NCBI RefSeq assembly: GCF_021732705.1 | Contig: NZ_JAKFUM010000009.1 | Location: 1-64,000, forward strand | Length of the DNA stretch: 64,000 bases | Source of the DNA: Nevskia sp. | GTDB lineage: Bacteria; Pseudomonadota; Gammaproteobacteria; Nevskiales; Nevskiaceae | Direction: 5' to 3' | Shown: one piece after another, positions 25,261 through 33,741 of the stretch | Layout: every line of letters starts with the position of its first letter | Position numbering within the stretch: position 1 is the stretch's first letter | Made by a program: the position numbers and the translations under genes | The notes under the pieces: model-generated | The model's input: only the letters and a program-made list of their open reading frames with translations | Told to the model about the DNA's origin: nothing | Database searches by the model: none

Positions 25261-26187
25261 ATGACTGCAACCGACTTCTATCCGATCGGCACCCCGGGCA
25301 CACCGTGGGGCGATGCTGAACGCGCAGCCTGGCTCGCCAGCCAGATCCGCCACCGCCGTTATGACGTCGATGTGCTGCCGGTGATCGAGCGCCTGCGCGG
25401 CACCTTCGAAGTCATCGAATACGGTCGGCTCGACTACGAACCGGATGCCTTCCCGCTGTTCGCGATCAAGAGTCACGACTGGCAGGACAGCCTGCCGACG
25501 GTGCTGGTCACTGGCGGCGTCCATGGCTACGAAACGAGCGGCGTGCACGGCGCGCTGCGCTTTGTCGAAGGCCATGCAGCGCGCTACACCGGGCGGATCA
25601 ACTGGCTGGTCGCCCCGTGCGTCAGCCCCTGGGCTTACGAGCGCATCCAGCGCTGGAATCCGCTGGCCTTGGACCCGAATCGCTCGTTCTCCGGCGACGG
25701 CAAGACGCTGGAAGCCGCAGCGCTGCTACGGCTGGTCGCCCCGTTCCGCACGCGTGTGGCGCTGCATGTCGATCTGCACGAAACCACCGACACCGACGAA
25801 TCCGAGTTCCGACTGGCACTCGCCGCCCGCGACGGCAAGCTCTCCAAGCCCGGCGAGATTCCGGACGGCTTCTATCTGGTCGACGACAGCGAGCATCCGA
25901 ATACCGCGTTCCAGCAAGCGGTGATCACGGCGGTGGCGGCCGTCACCCACATCGCACCGGCCGACGCCAAAGGCGAGATCATCGGCTCGCCCGTCGTCTC
26001 ACCCGGCGTCATCCATTACCCATTGAGCCAGCTCGGCCTGTGCGCCGGCATCACCGACGCCCCGTACAAGACCACGACCGAGGTCTACCCGGACAGCCCG
26101 CGCGCGAACCCGGAACAGTGCATCGCCGCGCAGGTGGCCGCGGTGGTCGCGGCAATCGACTACGTGCTGGCGAATCCGACGACATGA
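25261..26187 (+). CDS. M14-family metallocarboxypeptidase-like protein
   Basis: 308 residues, start ATG 25261. The zinc site is visible: H88-x-x-E91 in GGVHGYETSG and a His of ALHVDLHETTD (about 169-173); N140-R141 in DPNRSF correspond to the substrate carboxylate-binding Asn-Arg. No signal peptide, so it is cytosolic, like the AstE/M14 D subgroup. These enzymes hydrolyse a C-terminal residue or an N-acyl amino acid. It stands alone between the helicase gene and a hypothetical gene, and the exact substrate is open. Confidence 0.82.
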   Translation: MTATDFYPIGTPGTPWGDAERAAWLASQIRHRRYDVDVLPVIERLRGTFEVIEYGRLDYEPDAFPLFAIKSHDWQDSLPTVLVTGGVHGYETSGVHGALRFVEGHAARYTGRINWLVAPCVSPWAYERIQRWNPLALDPNRSFSGDGKTLEAAALLRLVAPFRTRVALHVDLHETTDTDESEFRLALAARDGKLSKPGEIPDGFYLVDDSEHPNTAFQQAVITAVAAVTHIAPADAKGEIIGSPVVSPGVIHYPLSQLGLCAGITDAPYKTTTEVYPDSPRANPEQCIAAQVAAVVAAIDYVLANPTT

Positions 26188-26238
26188 GTGCTGTCGACAT
26201 GCATCACAGGATTGGCGGTGCATTGCACCTGCTGTCGA

Positions 26239-26784
26239 TCATCCCGAATCGCTCTTGAACGTGATCAGGCTCAGGCGGCGATCTCTGGGTGCGCTCCAGC
26301 CACCAGCGGTCTCGGTGGAATCGTTGCCGCGTTTCGCGGGCATGGACGTCATGCTTGCCTCACGCCACTGCAGGCGAGCCGGCCACAATGATGTATGCCG
26401 GGCGTAGCCGCCGCCACACCACAGGTCGTACTGAAAAACACCGGGGTTTTCAACGAGCGCATGGGCGCGCTCCGCCCAGCGCTTGACCGCAAGATGGGAT
26501 GACGTCGCCCCCAAACCGATCAGCGACAGCATGCTGTCCTTGGAGCGGGTCTTCCACTGCGTGCGAACCGCGTCCCCAACAATCAGATACAGCATACCGA
26601 GGAAGAATCGGGCTTTCGGCCCAACAGCGGTCGTAGACAACTCGATCAACAGCAGGTCGTGGGCGTCTGAGATGCTGATGATCAGGCCCCAGTCCTGCAT
26701 CGGCTGAGGCGACCTCGAACGCGCCCACCGCCGGATTTCGTCTGCCGTGGGGTTCGCAACGTCGGCAAAGTCCGCTGCGGTCAT
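26239..26784 (-). CDS. Conserved hypothetical protein with an atypical C-terminal tail
   Basis: 181 residues from ATG 26784. The N-terminal ~130 residues (DEIRRWA, QDWGLIIS, FFLGMLYLIVGDAVR, AERAHALVENPG, WCGGGYAR) look like a small protein family I have seen in Xanthomonadales-type genomes, with no known function. Those proteins, as I recall, end just after the WCGGG motif. The 50 residues that follow here are irregular, Ser/Arg/Trp rich and unlike the family, and the local base composition is also less GC biased, which suggests a lost stop or frameshift near 26390. It may be partly degenerate. Lies ten bases beyond the degV stop. Confidence 0.5.
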   Translation of the reverse strand: MTAADFADVANPTADEIRRWARSRSPQPMQDWGLIISISDAHDLLLIELSTTAVGPKARFFLGMLYLIVGDAVRTQWKTRSKDSMLSLIGLGATSSHLAVKRWAERAHALVENPGVFQYDLWCGGGYARHTSLWPARLQWREASMTSMPAKRGNDSTETAGGWSAPRDRRLSLITFKSDSG

Positions 26785-26794
26785 GCGGCCGGCC

Positions 26795-27733
26795 TCAGCC
26801 AAACTCGTGCGGCGCCGCACAGTAGCCGAACGCTAGCGCGCCCTCGCCGACGTTGATGGCGCCGGTGATGCTCATGACGCTGGTCAGCAGTTCGATGCCC
26901 GAGCGGGTCGCGACGTTCTGCAGTTCGACATAGCCGGGCATCTTGTACAGCTGGGTCAGGTCGCCGGCGTAGCTGACGCACAGCGTTCTGGTCATCAGGC
27001 CGAACTTGATCCGGCGGATCAGGAAGTCGAAGCAGGTGGCGGCGGCGTCTTCATAGTGACGCAGCTTGGCGACGGGTCCGGTCTCGTTGCGGAACCCGCG
27101 GATCAGCGGCTTGATGTCGAGCGCGCTGCCCAGCGCGTATTGCAGCCAGCCCACGCTCTTGTCGCCCTTCTTCGCCGCACGCGCCCTGAGGTGATAGAGA
27201 TTGCTCGGCAACATGTAGCCGTACAGATTCGGCACCAGCGATTCCACCCGCTCGCGAATCCGGTTCGGGCTCGCCCCCTCGCGCGTCATCCGCACGACTT
27301 CCGCCGCCAGCACGCCCTGCGCGGCGAACAGGTTCTGGGTATCGACCACGCGCAGCGCGAACGGGCCGGTGTGGCCGGCGGCCTGCCGGATCGGCTTGTA
27401 TTCGGAAAGGATCGAGAACGACGCTCGCGTGGCGTGATCGAAAATCGGGCTGCGCGAGCTGGCCAGGGTCAGGCAGAACACGAAGTCGTAGTCGATCACC
27501 AGGCGATCGAGAAACAGCCGCTTGATCTGCTCGATCGAGTACGGCGCGGTTTCGCCCTCGGCCGTGTTCGCGAGGTGCTTGCGGTAGAAGCGCTGCGTTT
27601 CATCCGGATCGCGCGCGTCGACGAACTCCTGATTGCCGAGCCGGATCGTGATCGGCAGCACGACGATGCCGTTGTCGCGGACGTACTCGGTCGGCAGATC
27701 GCATGCCGAGTCCACGACCAGACCGATCCTCAT
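26795..27733 (-). CDS. DegV family fatty-acid binding protein
   Basis: 312 residues with a strong GGGAG ribosome site. The DegV signature is clear: VVDSACDLPTEYVRDNGIVVLPI at the N-terminus, FCLTLASSRSPIFDHA in the middle and the C-terminal ITGAINVGEGALAFGY. DegV/FakB proteins bind a fatty acid in a cavity between two domains and, where a FakA kinase exists, present it for phosphorylation. No fakA is nearby. It could be a lipid carrier in uptake or turnover of fatty acids. The gene is monocistronic or starts the transcript that runs into 26239-26784. Confidence 0.88.
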   Translation of the reverse strand: MRIGLVVDSACDLPTEYVRDNGIVVLPITIRLGNQEFVDARDPDETQRFYRKHLANTAEGETAPYSIEQIKRLFLDRLVIDYDFVFCLTLASSRSPIFDHATRASFSILSEYKPIRQAAGHTGPFALRVVDTQNLFAAQGVLAAEVVRMTREGASPNRIRERVESLVPNLYGYMLPSNLYHLRARAAKKGDKSVGWLQYALGSALDIKPLIRGFRNETGPVAKLRHYEDAAATCFDFLIRRIKFGLMTRTLCVSYAGDLTQLYKMPGYVELQNVATRSGIELLTSVMSITGAINVGEGALAFGYCAAPHEFG

Positions 27734-27845
27734 GATTCAACTCCCTTGATTGACGAGGCCACCGGAGGCGCCGCGAGGCGGGCGGCAGACCCCTCCGCTT
27801 GATTCGGGGAAACCGGATCGGCAAAACCGACGCGGAACCCGCAAT

Positions 27846-28226
27846 TCAGCAAGTTTTCTTCTCGATTGCCTTCGCAGCCTGCCACAGCGCTTCCATCTGC
27901 ACCAGACGCTCCGGATCACCGATCGGCGGCAGCGCATCGAGTGCCGCCTCGACATGGCGATAACGTCGCTGGAACTTGGCGTTGGTGGCCGCCAGCGCGG
28001 TCATCGGATCCAGCTTCAGATGGCGCGCGATGTTGACCACCATGAACAGCACATCGCCCAGTTCCTCATGCCGATGTTCGGGCGTGGCGGCCTCGCGCAA
28101 TTCGGCAATCTCCTCGTCCAGCTTGGCCCACAATTCGTCGGGATCGCTCCAGTCGAAGCCCTGTTCGCGGCATTTCCGCTGAATCTGCAGGGCAACGGCA
28201 AAAGGATCGTCGGCAGCGTCGCTCAT
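27846..28226 (-). CDS. MazG-type nucleotide pyrophosphohydrolase
   Basis: 126 residues, single MazG fold. The metal-binding pattern E-E-x-x-E (LDEEIAELREA, about 36-46) and E-L-G-D (HEELGDVLFMVVN, about 53-65) is intact. Such enzymes hydrolyse (d)NTPs to monophosphates and clean up aberrant nucleotides. Only one domain is present, unlike the double-domain E. coli MazG. It overlaps the Nudix gene by ATGA, so two nucleotide-sanitising enzymes are co-translated, downstream of metZ. Confidence 0.88.
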   Translation of the reverse strand: MSDAADDPFAVALQIQRKCREQGFDWSDPDELWAKLDEEIAELREAATPEHRHEELGDVLFMVVNIARHLKLDPMTALAATNAKFQRRYRHVEAALDALPPIGDPERLVQMEALWQAAKAIEKKTC

Positions 28227-28846
28227 GGGCCCACCAGTTGCCGGCGCAAGTCCCATAGGATCGCGGCGGTCGCGCCCCAGATCGTGTGGCCGCCGTATTC
28301 GAGTTGCAGGAACGGCAGGCTCAGGCCGCCGCGCTCCATCGCCTTGCGCTCGAACCGGTTGTCGCCGGTCAGATGGCTGAGCGGCAGTTCGAACGCTTCG
28401 GCCACTTCGCCGGGATCGGTCGATGGCTCGAACGCGGTCTCGACATACCCGACGACCGGCGTGATCCGGTAGCCGGTGAAGGTCGGATAGTCGTCGAGGT
28501 AGCCGAGCACCTGCACCGCGGCGGGCGGCAGGCCGACTTCCTCGTGCGCCTCGCGCAGCGCGGCATGGGCGTAGGTCGGGTCGCCGTCGTCGCGGCGGCC
28601 GCCGGGAAAGCTGATTTGGCCCTTGTGCTGGCGCAGATGCTCGGCGCGCTTGGTCAGCAGCACGGTGTGACCGTGGTCGCGGCGGATGATCGGCACCAGC
28701 ACCGCGGCGGGCTTCAGCAGGGCGACCGCCGCGGCGCTGACCAGATGGTCGAGCTTCATCGGCAGATCCATCCGCGCCACCGGCCGGTGCGCTTCGCTGC
28801 TGGCCGCCAGCAGCGCCCGCAGGCGTTCGAGCGCCGTGGCCTCCAC
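28223..28846 (-). CDS. Nudix hydrolase, CoA pyrophosphatase (NudL-like)
   Basis: 207 residues with a GTG start four bases after metZ; ATG for MDLPMKLDH is an alternative. The Nudix box G-x5-E-x7-RE-x2-EE-x-G-x is seen in GRRDDGDPTYAHAALREAHEEVGL-type sequence around residues 83-106 (first 20 residues shown by pattern only), preceded by the UPF0035 motif LLTKRAEHLRQHKGQISFPGG-like block that marks CoA diphosphohydrolases. It cleaves CoA or oxidised CoA to phosphopantetheine and 3',5'-ADP. It lies in a metZ-nudix-mazG operon. Confidence 0.88.
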   Translation of the reverse strand: MEATALERLRALLAASSEAHRPVARMDLPMKLDHLVSAAAVALLKPAAVLVPIIRRDHGHTVLLTKRAEHLRQHKGQISFPGGRRDDGDPTYAHAALREAHEEVGLPPAAVQVLGYLDDYPTFTGYRITPVVGYVETAFEPSTDPGEVAEAFELPLSHLTGDNRFERKAMERGGLSLPFLQLEYGGHTIWGATAAILWDLRRQLVGP

Positions 28847-28849
28847 CGC

Positions 28850-30049
28850 TTACAGGCCGTTCGACAGGTCGGCGATGATGTCTTCGACGTTCTCGAGACC
28901 GACCGCGATGCGGATCAGGCCCTCGGTGATGCCGGCCAGACGCCGCGCTTCGGCCGAGATGCGGCCGTGCGTCGTCGTCGCCGGATGCGTGATCGTGGTT
29001 CGGGTATCGCCGAGGTTCGCGGTGATCGACAGCATCCGCACCGAGTCGATGACCTTCCATGCCGCTTCGCGCCCGCCTTCGACCTCGAACGAGACGATGC
29101 CGCCGAAGCCGGTGTCGCCGCCCGGCCCGACGGCCAGATGCTGGCGCTTGGCCAGTTCGTGCTGCGGATGGCTCGGCAGCCCCGGATGGAACACGCGCTT
29201 GACACCCGGCTGCCCATCGAGCCACTGCGCCAGCGCCAGCGCCGATTCACAGTGCGCGCGCATCCGCAGCGGCAGCGTCTCGAGACCTTTCAGGAACACC
29301 CAGGCATTGAACGGACTCATGCTCGGGCCGGCCGTGCGCATGAAGCCGAACACGTCCTTGCCGACGCGCTGGGCATCCCCGACGACCGCACCGCCGACGC
29401 AGCGACCCTGCCCGTCGAGATACTTCGTGGCCGAATGAACGACGAGGTCCGCGCCGAGCTTCAGCGGCTGCTGCAGCACCGGCGTCAGGAAGCAGTTGTC
29501 GACGCACAGCAGCGCGCCGGCACCGTGGGCGATGTCGGCCAGCGCCCGGATGTCGGCGATCTCGGTCAGCGGGTTGTTCGGTGTCTCGACGAAGAACAGC
29601 CGCGTGTTCGGTCGCAGACCGGCGCCCCAGGCGTTCAGATCGCTCGGATCGACGAACGTGGTGTCGACGCCGAACTTGCCGAGGACATTGTTGAACAGGT
29701 TGATCGTGGCGCCGAACAGCGTGCGCGAGGCGATGATGTGGTCACCGGCCTTCAGCAGCGCCATGCACATCGCGAGGATCGCCGACATGCCGCTGGCCGT
29801 GGCCACGCAGGCATCGGCCCCTTCCATCGCCGCCAGCCGCTGCTCGAAGGCGTGGACGGTCGGGTTGGTGAAGCGGGAGTAGACGTTGCCCGGTTTCTCG
29901 CCGGCGAACACCGCAGCAGCTTCGGCCGCGCTGGTGTACACGAACGACGACGTCAGATGCATCGCCGCCGAGTGCTCCATCTCCCCGGTCCGCGGCTCCG
30001 CAGCGCGGACGCCAAGGGTCGAAAAGCCCCACTTCTTGAAATCGTTCAT
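28850..30049 (-). CDS. metZ: O-succinylhomoserine sulfhydrylase (MetZ)
   Basis: 399 residues, full length for the family. Fold-type I PLP enzyme of the Cys/Met metabolism group: the Schiff-base lysine is in HSATKYLDGQGR (near residue 210), with SGMSAI and YSRFTNPT around the cofactor and the C-terminal TTHGRI-type loop. MetZ makes homocysteine directly from O-succinylhomoserine and sulfide, a one-step route to methionine common in Pseudomonas-like bacteria. The TTTHGR and VFHPGL segments favour MetZ over MetB or MetC. First gene of the metZ-nudix-mazG operon, divergent from a TetR gene. Confidence 0.92.
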   Translation of the reverse strand: MNDFKKWGFSTLGVRAAEPRTGEMEHSAAMHLTSSFVYTSAAEAAAVFAGEKPGNVYSRFTNPTVHAFEQRLAAMEGADACVATASGMSAILAMCMALLKAGDHIIASRTLFGATINLFNNVLGKFGVDTTFVDPSDLNAWGAGLRPNTRLFFVETPNNPLTEIADIRALADIAHGAGALLCVDNCFLTPVLQQPLKLGADLVVHSATKYLDGQGRCVGGAVVGDAQRVGKDVFGFMRTAGPSMSPFNAWVFLKGLETLPLRMRAHCESALALAQWLDGQPGVKRVFHPGLPSHPQHELAKRQHLAVGPGGDTGFGGIVSFEVEGGREAAWKVIDSVRMLSITANLGDTRTTITHPATTTHGRISAEARRLAGITEGLIRIAVGLENVEDIIADLSNGL

Positions 30050-30203
30050 GCCGGTCTGTGTGCGTCTGGGCGCTGGCGGTCTGGCCAGAGCGCAAGTTTA
30101 ACGCCGATCAAGCCCCGTTCTCAGAAAGATTGGCGCAGGTGCGGCGGATTCCCGCTTTCGGGATAATCGTTTTTTCCACCAGATCGCCTGATCGCCCCAC
30201 CGA

Positions 30204-30830
30204 ATGGCTCGCAAACCCGCCCACGAACAGTTCGACACGCTGAAAGCGATTCAGGATCGAGCATTCGACCTGTTCGGGCGCTATGGCTACGACGGTGTCT
30301 CGATCGGCGATATCTCGACCGCCGCGAAGCTGTCGAAAGGCGCGCTGTACTGGCACTACCCGAGCAAGGAAGCGCTGTTTCTGGCCTGCCTGAAGCGCCT
30401 GCATGCGTTGTTCGACGCCTACATCTTCGACCCGATGCGCGACCCGGGCATCGACCCGGTGGCCGGCGTGCTGACGCTGTTCAAGGGCATTTCCCGGCTC
30501 TTGCAGGACCCGCTGGTGCGCAACGGCGTGGCCGGCTACTGGCTGGTGCCGGACAGCCCGGAAACCGCCGAACTGGCCGCCGAACAGCGTGCCTTCGAGG
30601 CGCGCTCGATCGTCGCCATCCGCAGCGTGCTGGCACGCGGCATCGAGATGGGCCGTTTCGACCTCGGCGGCGATCTTGAAGACATGTCGCGCGCCATCAT
30701 CTCCATCGTCGAAGCCGTGATCCTGCCACTGCGCTACCAGTCGCCCGAGGAAGTGCGCGGCACGCTCGGCGTGCTGGCCCGCACGCTGTTCCGCGCCTAC
30801 GACAAGGGTGGACTGCTGCCGCAGCTGTGA
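30204..30830 (+). CDS. TetR family transcriptional regulator
   Basis: 208 residues. Helix-turn-helix in AFDLFGRYGYDGVSIGDIS, AKLSKGALYWHYPSKEALF; the C-terminal domain is a divergent helical ligand-binding domain. It is transcribed away from metZ. A short inverted repeat TCCCG-CTTT-CGGGA at 30150-30163, right at a TATAAT-like GGATAAT, could be its operator. Target genes may be itself, metZ or the AIM24-like gene downstream; none can be chosen from sequence. Confidence 0.85.
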   Translation: MARKPAHEQFDTLKAIQDRAFDLFGRYGYDGVSIGDISTAAKLSKGALYWHYPSKEALFLACLKRLHALFDAYIFDPMRDPGIDPVAGVLTLFKGISRLLQDPLVRNGVAGYWLVPDSPETAELAAEQRAFEARSIVAIRSVLARGIEMGRFDLGGDLEDMSRAIISIVEAVILPLRYQSPEEVRGTLGVLARTLFRAYDKGGLLPQL

Positions 30831-30924
30831 GGGGATCGTCGGCTTGAACAACACGCCGCATTGACGTGATATTCCGGCAGCATTCGCCGCCTCAACCCGT
30901 ATTTCCAACCGAGGAACACCCCCG

Positions 30925-31737
30925 ATGGCCATGGACGTGATCGACTACAAGCTGTACGGCGAGGACATGCAGTTCGTCGAGATCGAGCTGGACCCGAACG
31001 AAGCGGCAATCGGTGAAGCCGGCGCCATGATGTTCATGGAAGACGGCATCGTCATGGACACGATCTTCGGCGACGGCTCGCAGCAGAAATCGGGCTTCTG
31101 GGGTGCCTTGGCCGGTGCCGGCAAGCGTCTGGTGACCGGTGAAAGCCTGTTCACCACCGTGTTTTCGAACCAGGGTCAAGGCAAGAAGAAGGTCGCCTTC
31201 GCCGCGCCGTACCCGGGCACGATCCTGCCGGTGCACCTGCCGGATGTCGGCGGCACGCTGATCTGCCAGAAGGATTCGTTCCTGTGCGCGGCCAAGGGCG
31301 TGGCCATCGGCATCGCCTTCCAGAAGCGGCTCGGCGTCGGCCTGTTCGGCGGCGAGGGCTTCATCATGCAGAAGCTCGATGGCGACGGTCTGGCCTTCGT
31401 GCATGCCGGCGGCACGATGCACGAACGCACACTGGCGCCGGGCGAGATCCTGCGCGTGGATACCGGCTGCATCGTGGCCTTGCAGCCGAGCGTGGATTTC
31501 GACATCCAGTACGTCGGCAAGCTGAAGTCGGCGCTGTTCTCCGGCGAAGGTCTGTTCTATGCCGTGCTCCGCGGCCCGGGCAAGGTCTGGCTGCAGTCGC
31601 TGCCGCTGTCGCGCATGGCCAACCGCATCGTCATGGCGGCACCGGCGATGGGTGGCCGTTCGCGCGATGAAGGCTCGTTGCTCGGCGGTGTCGCCGGCGG
31701 CGGCATCCTCGGCGGCCTGCTCGGCAGCGACGAGTAG
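30925..31737 (+). CDS. AIM24/TIGR00266 family protein
   Basis: 270 residues, GAGGAA seven bases ahead of ATG 30925. The tandem beta-helix AIM24 fold is recognised from [19 protein letters not shown], the GESLFTTVF turn, the [22 protein letters not shown] block and [16 protein letters not shown]. The C-terminus is a Gly-rich tail ([19 protein letters not shown]). Function in bacteria is unknown; members are often near TetR, membrane-stress or secretion genes, and eukaryotic AIM24 is mitochondrial. Ends at a hairpin shared with the convergent DUF427 gene. Confidence 0.9.
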   Translation: MAMDVIDYKLYGEDMQFVEIELDPNEAAIGEAGAMMFMEDGIVMDTIFGDGSQQKSGFWGALAGAGKRLVTGESLFTTVFSNQGQGKKKVAFAAPYPGTILPVHLPDVGGTLICQKDSFLCAAKGVAIGIAFQKRLGVGLFGGEGFIMQKLDGDGLAFVHAGGTMHERTLAPGEILRVDTGCIVALQPSVDFDIQYVGKLKSALFSGEGLFYAVLRGPGKVWLQSLPLSRMANRIVMAAPAMGGRSRDEGSLLGGVAGGGILGGLLGSDE

Positions 31738-31756
31738 ATCGCCACCCGCTCACCGC

Positions 31757-31792
31757 GGCACGGAACGGCTGGCGCTACCAGCCTTCCGTGCC
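31757..31792. terminator. Bidirectional hairpin between convergent genes
   Basis: GGCACGGAA-C-GGCTGG and CCAGCC-TTCCGTGCC form a nearly perfect 15-bp stem around CGCTA. It spans the stop codon and last residues of DUF427 (stop at 31775) and follows the AIM24 gene by 19 bases. No T-run is present on either side, so it may be a transcript stabiliser or weak two-way terminator. Confidence 0.5.
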
Positions 31793-32329
31793 CGGTTCGC
31801 CCTTGAACGGGCCGGTCAGTTCCTTCGTGATCCAGCCGCCGTAGAAACGGCCTGGCTGCGGCGTCACCCGCTCGCCGTCGACCCAGCACTCGACCCGATT
31901 CGGGTAGAACGCGAGATGGCCCTTGATCTCGCTGGCATCGTCCAGCGGCCGCTCGTAGGACCACGCGGCCATCTCGTGGCGACCGGCGTCGGTGACGATG
32001 GTCCAGTAGCTCGCCAGTCCCTTCCATTCGCAGCGCGAGGTGCCGCGCGCCGGCACCAGCCGCGTGCGATCGACATCGTCCGGCGGCAGGTAGAACGTCG
32101 GTGGGCTCGCGGTTTCGCAGATGCGCAAGGCGCGGCGCGTCCGGGCGATCTCGACCCCGTCGACCGTGACCACGACTTCGCGTCCGTCCGTGACGATCTT
32201 CGGCGGCCGCGGGTAATCCCAGACCGATTCCTGACCGGGGCCGGTCGGCTCCGCGAATGGCGGGCGCTCGCGCCCATTCCAGCGCCACATCAGGCTCGGG
32301 TCGTTGCGGGGGTCGGGACGGTCGATCAT
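31775..32329 (-). CDS. DUF427 family protein
   Basis: 184 residues. A C-terminal DUF427 domain is clear: GVEIARTRRALRICET, PTFYLPPDDVDRTRLVP and CEWKGLASYWTI are family blocks (two beta-tent folds). N-terminal SVWDYPRPP is also common to it. Function is unknown; small-molecule binding has been suggested for the fold. It stands alone, convergent with the AIM24-like gene. Confidence 0.9.
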   Translation of the reverse strand: MIDRPDPRNDPSLMWRWNGRERPPFAEPTGPGQESVWDYPRPPKIVTDGREVVVTVDGVEIARTRRALRICETASPPTFYLPPDDVDRTRLVPARGTSRCEWKGLASYWTIVTDAGRHEMAAWSYERPLDDASEIKGHLAFYPNRVECWVDGERVTPQPGRFYGGWITKELTGPFKGEPGTEGW

Positions 32330-32588
32330 CGGGCGGCTCCGGGTTTCAAGGATGTGACGACAGCTTAGCGAGCCGGAGCGGCCGCAGCCGGACGCCGGGG
32401 CGCGGACGCTGCGGCACTGTTCAGCATCGGTACGGTCTCAGAACGAGATGATCAAGTTGCCGGCGCGTTGGCTATATCGCGCGTCGGACCGGCACAATCG
32501 GCGCGCGGCTTGCGTTGCCCGACGCAGCCCCGACCGCCCCCGCGGCCGGCATGCGACCCTCCACCCACACCCCGCCCCCGGAGTTCCC

Positions 32589-33587
32589 GTGAATCCTCGT
32601 ACCAGAATCCCCTTGAGCCGGTCGCTGATGGTCATCGGCCTCGGCCTGACCGGCCTGTTCGGCTGTTCCGCACCTCAGGTGCAGGCGGAAGCCCCGGCCG
32701 GCGGTGGTGCCAGCGGCCCGGTCGCAGCCGCGAAGGCCACGGCCACCGGCAGCCAGTCCTGCCAGGCGATCGGCGACTTCTACTGGGAAGTCGGCGACGG
32801 CCGCGGTGCCATCGTCAGCGGCAGCGTCGGCGACTCCTACTCCGCCAACAAGTCGATCAAGATCGCGTCCGCGTCGAAGTTCGTCTGGGGCGCCTACGTC
32901 GTCGAAAAGCTCGGCAAGAGTGGCCGGCTCGACAGCGGCGTTGTCGAAGCCCTGACGATGCGCTCCGGCGCCACGGCGTTCAACCCGATCGCCTGCCTGC
33001 TGACGCGTTCGGTCGAAGCCTGCCTGCGCGTGCGATCGAACTCCGAAACCACCCCGGGCGATGTCGGCCGCTTCTCGTACGGCGGCGGGCATGATCAGCG
33101 TCTGGCGGTGGAACTCGGGCTCGGTCGCTTCAACGGTCAGGAACTGACGCGCGAAGTGCGCACCTACATCGGCAACGACGTCGATCTGTCGTACGCCCGT
33201 CCGCAGCCTGCCGGCGGCATGGAAGGCACGCCGGCCGGCTACGCCACGTTCCTGCGCAAGATCATCAATGGTGATCTGAAGATGCGCGATTACCTCGGCA
33301 GCAATGCCGTCTGCACCCTGCCCGGCCGCTGCCCGACGGCGCTGAAGAGCCCGGTCAAGGAAGCCTGGCATTACAGCCTCAACCACTGGGTCGAGGATGA
33401 CCCGCAGACCGGCGACGGCAGCTTCTCCAGCCCGGGCCTCGAAGGCTTCTATCCGTGGATTTCCGCGGACAAGAAGACCTACGGCATCGTCGCGCGCGAA
33501 ACCCTGCGCGGCAACGCCTACTGGGCCTCGGTGCTGTGCGGCCGCGACATCCGCCGCGCCTACATGACCGGCAACCCGGTGCGCTGA
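32589..33587 (+). CDS. SxxK serine hydrolase-like lipoprotein
   Basis: 332 residues from GTG 32589, with GGAG five bases upstream; the frame upstream of it (from 32448) does not look coding. Lipobox-like LFGC near residue 26 suggests a lipoprotein. SASK (about residue 97-100, in KIASASKFVWGAYVVEKL) has the S-x-x-K pattern of penicillin-binding proteins and beta-lactamases; SYGGG may stand for the second motif, but a clear KTG is not seen. Without that box the class is uncertain. It could be an esterase or a non-catalytic relative. A strong terminator follows at 33611. Confidence 0.6.
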   Translation: MNPRTRIPLSRSLMVIGLGLTGLFGCSAPQVQAEAPAGGGASGPVAAAKATATGSQSCQAIGDFYWEVGDGRGAIVSGSVGDSYSANKSIKIASASKFVWGAYVVEKLGKSGRLDSGVVEALTMRSGATAFNPIACLLTRSVEACLRVRSNSETTPGDVGRFSYGGGHDQRLAVELGLGRFNGQELTREVRTYIGNDVDLSYARPQPAGGMEGTPAGYATFLRKIINGDLKMRDYLGSNAVCTLPGRCPTALKSPVKEAWHYSLNHWVEDDPQTGDGSFSSPGLEGFYPWISADKKTYGIVARETLRGNAYWASVLCGRDIRRAYMTGNPVR

Positions 33588-33610
33588 GCCCGGCCCTTCG
33601 CAGCACCTGA

Positions 33611-33647
33611 ACGCGCGGGTCGGAGCCAGTTCCGGCCCGCGCGTTTT
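33611..33647 (+). terminator. Rho-independent terminator
   Basis: A 14-bp stem (ACGCGCGGGTCGGA with TCCGGCCCGCGCGT, one G-T pair) with a six-base loop and five T closes the 32589-33587 gene. Confidence 0.9.
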
Positions 33648-33741
33648 TCGTTGTGGCCATGCGCCCCGCTATCATTCGGCGGATGACAGCGCCTCGCTCG
33701 AAGGCGCGCATGGCGAGGGGCATGTGAACGAAGGCAATGCG

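Noticed and set aside
30050-30203. Possible SAM riboswitch ahead of metZ
   Set aside because: Only short unrelated inverted repeats are seen; no conserved SAM aptamer core.
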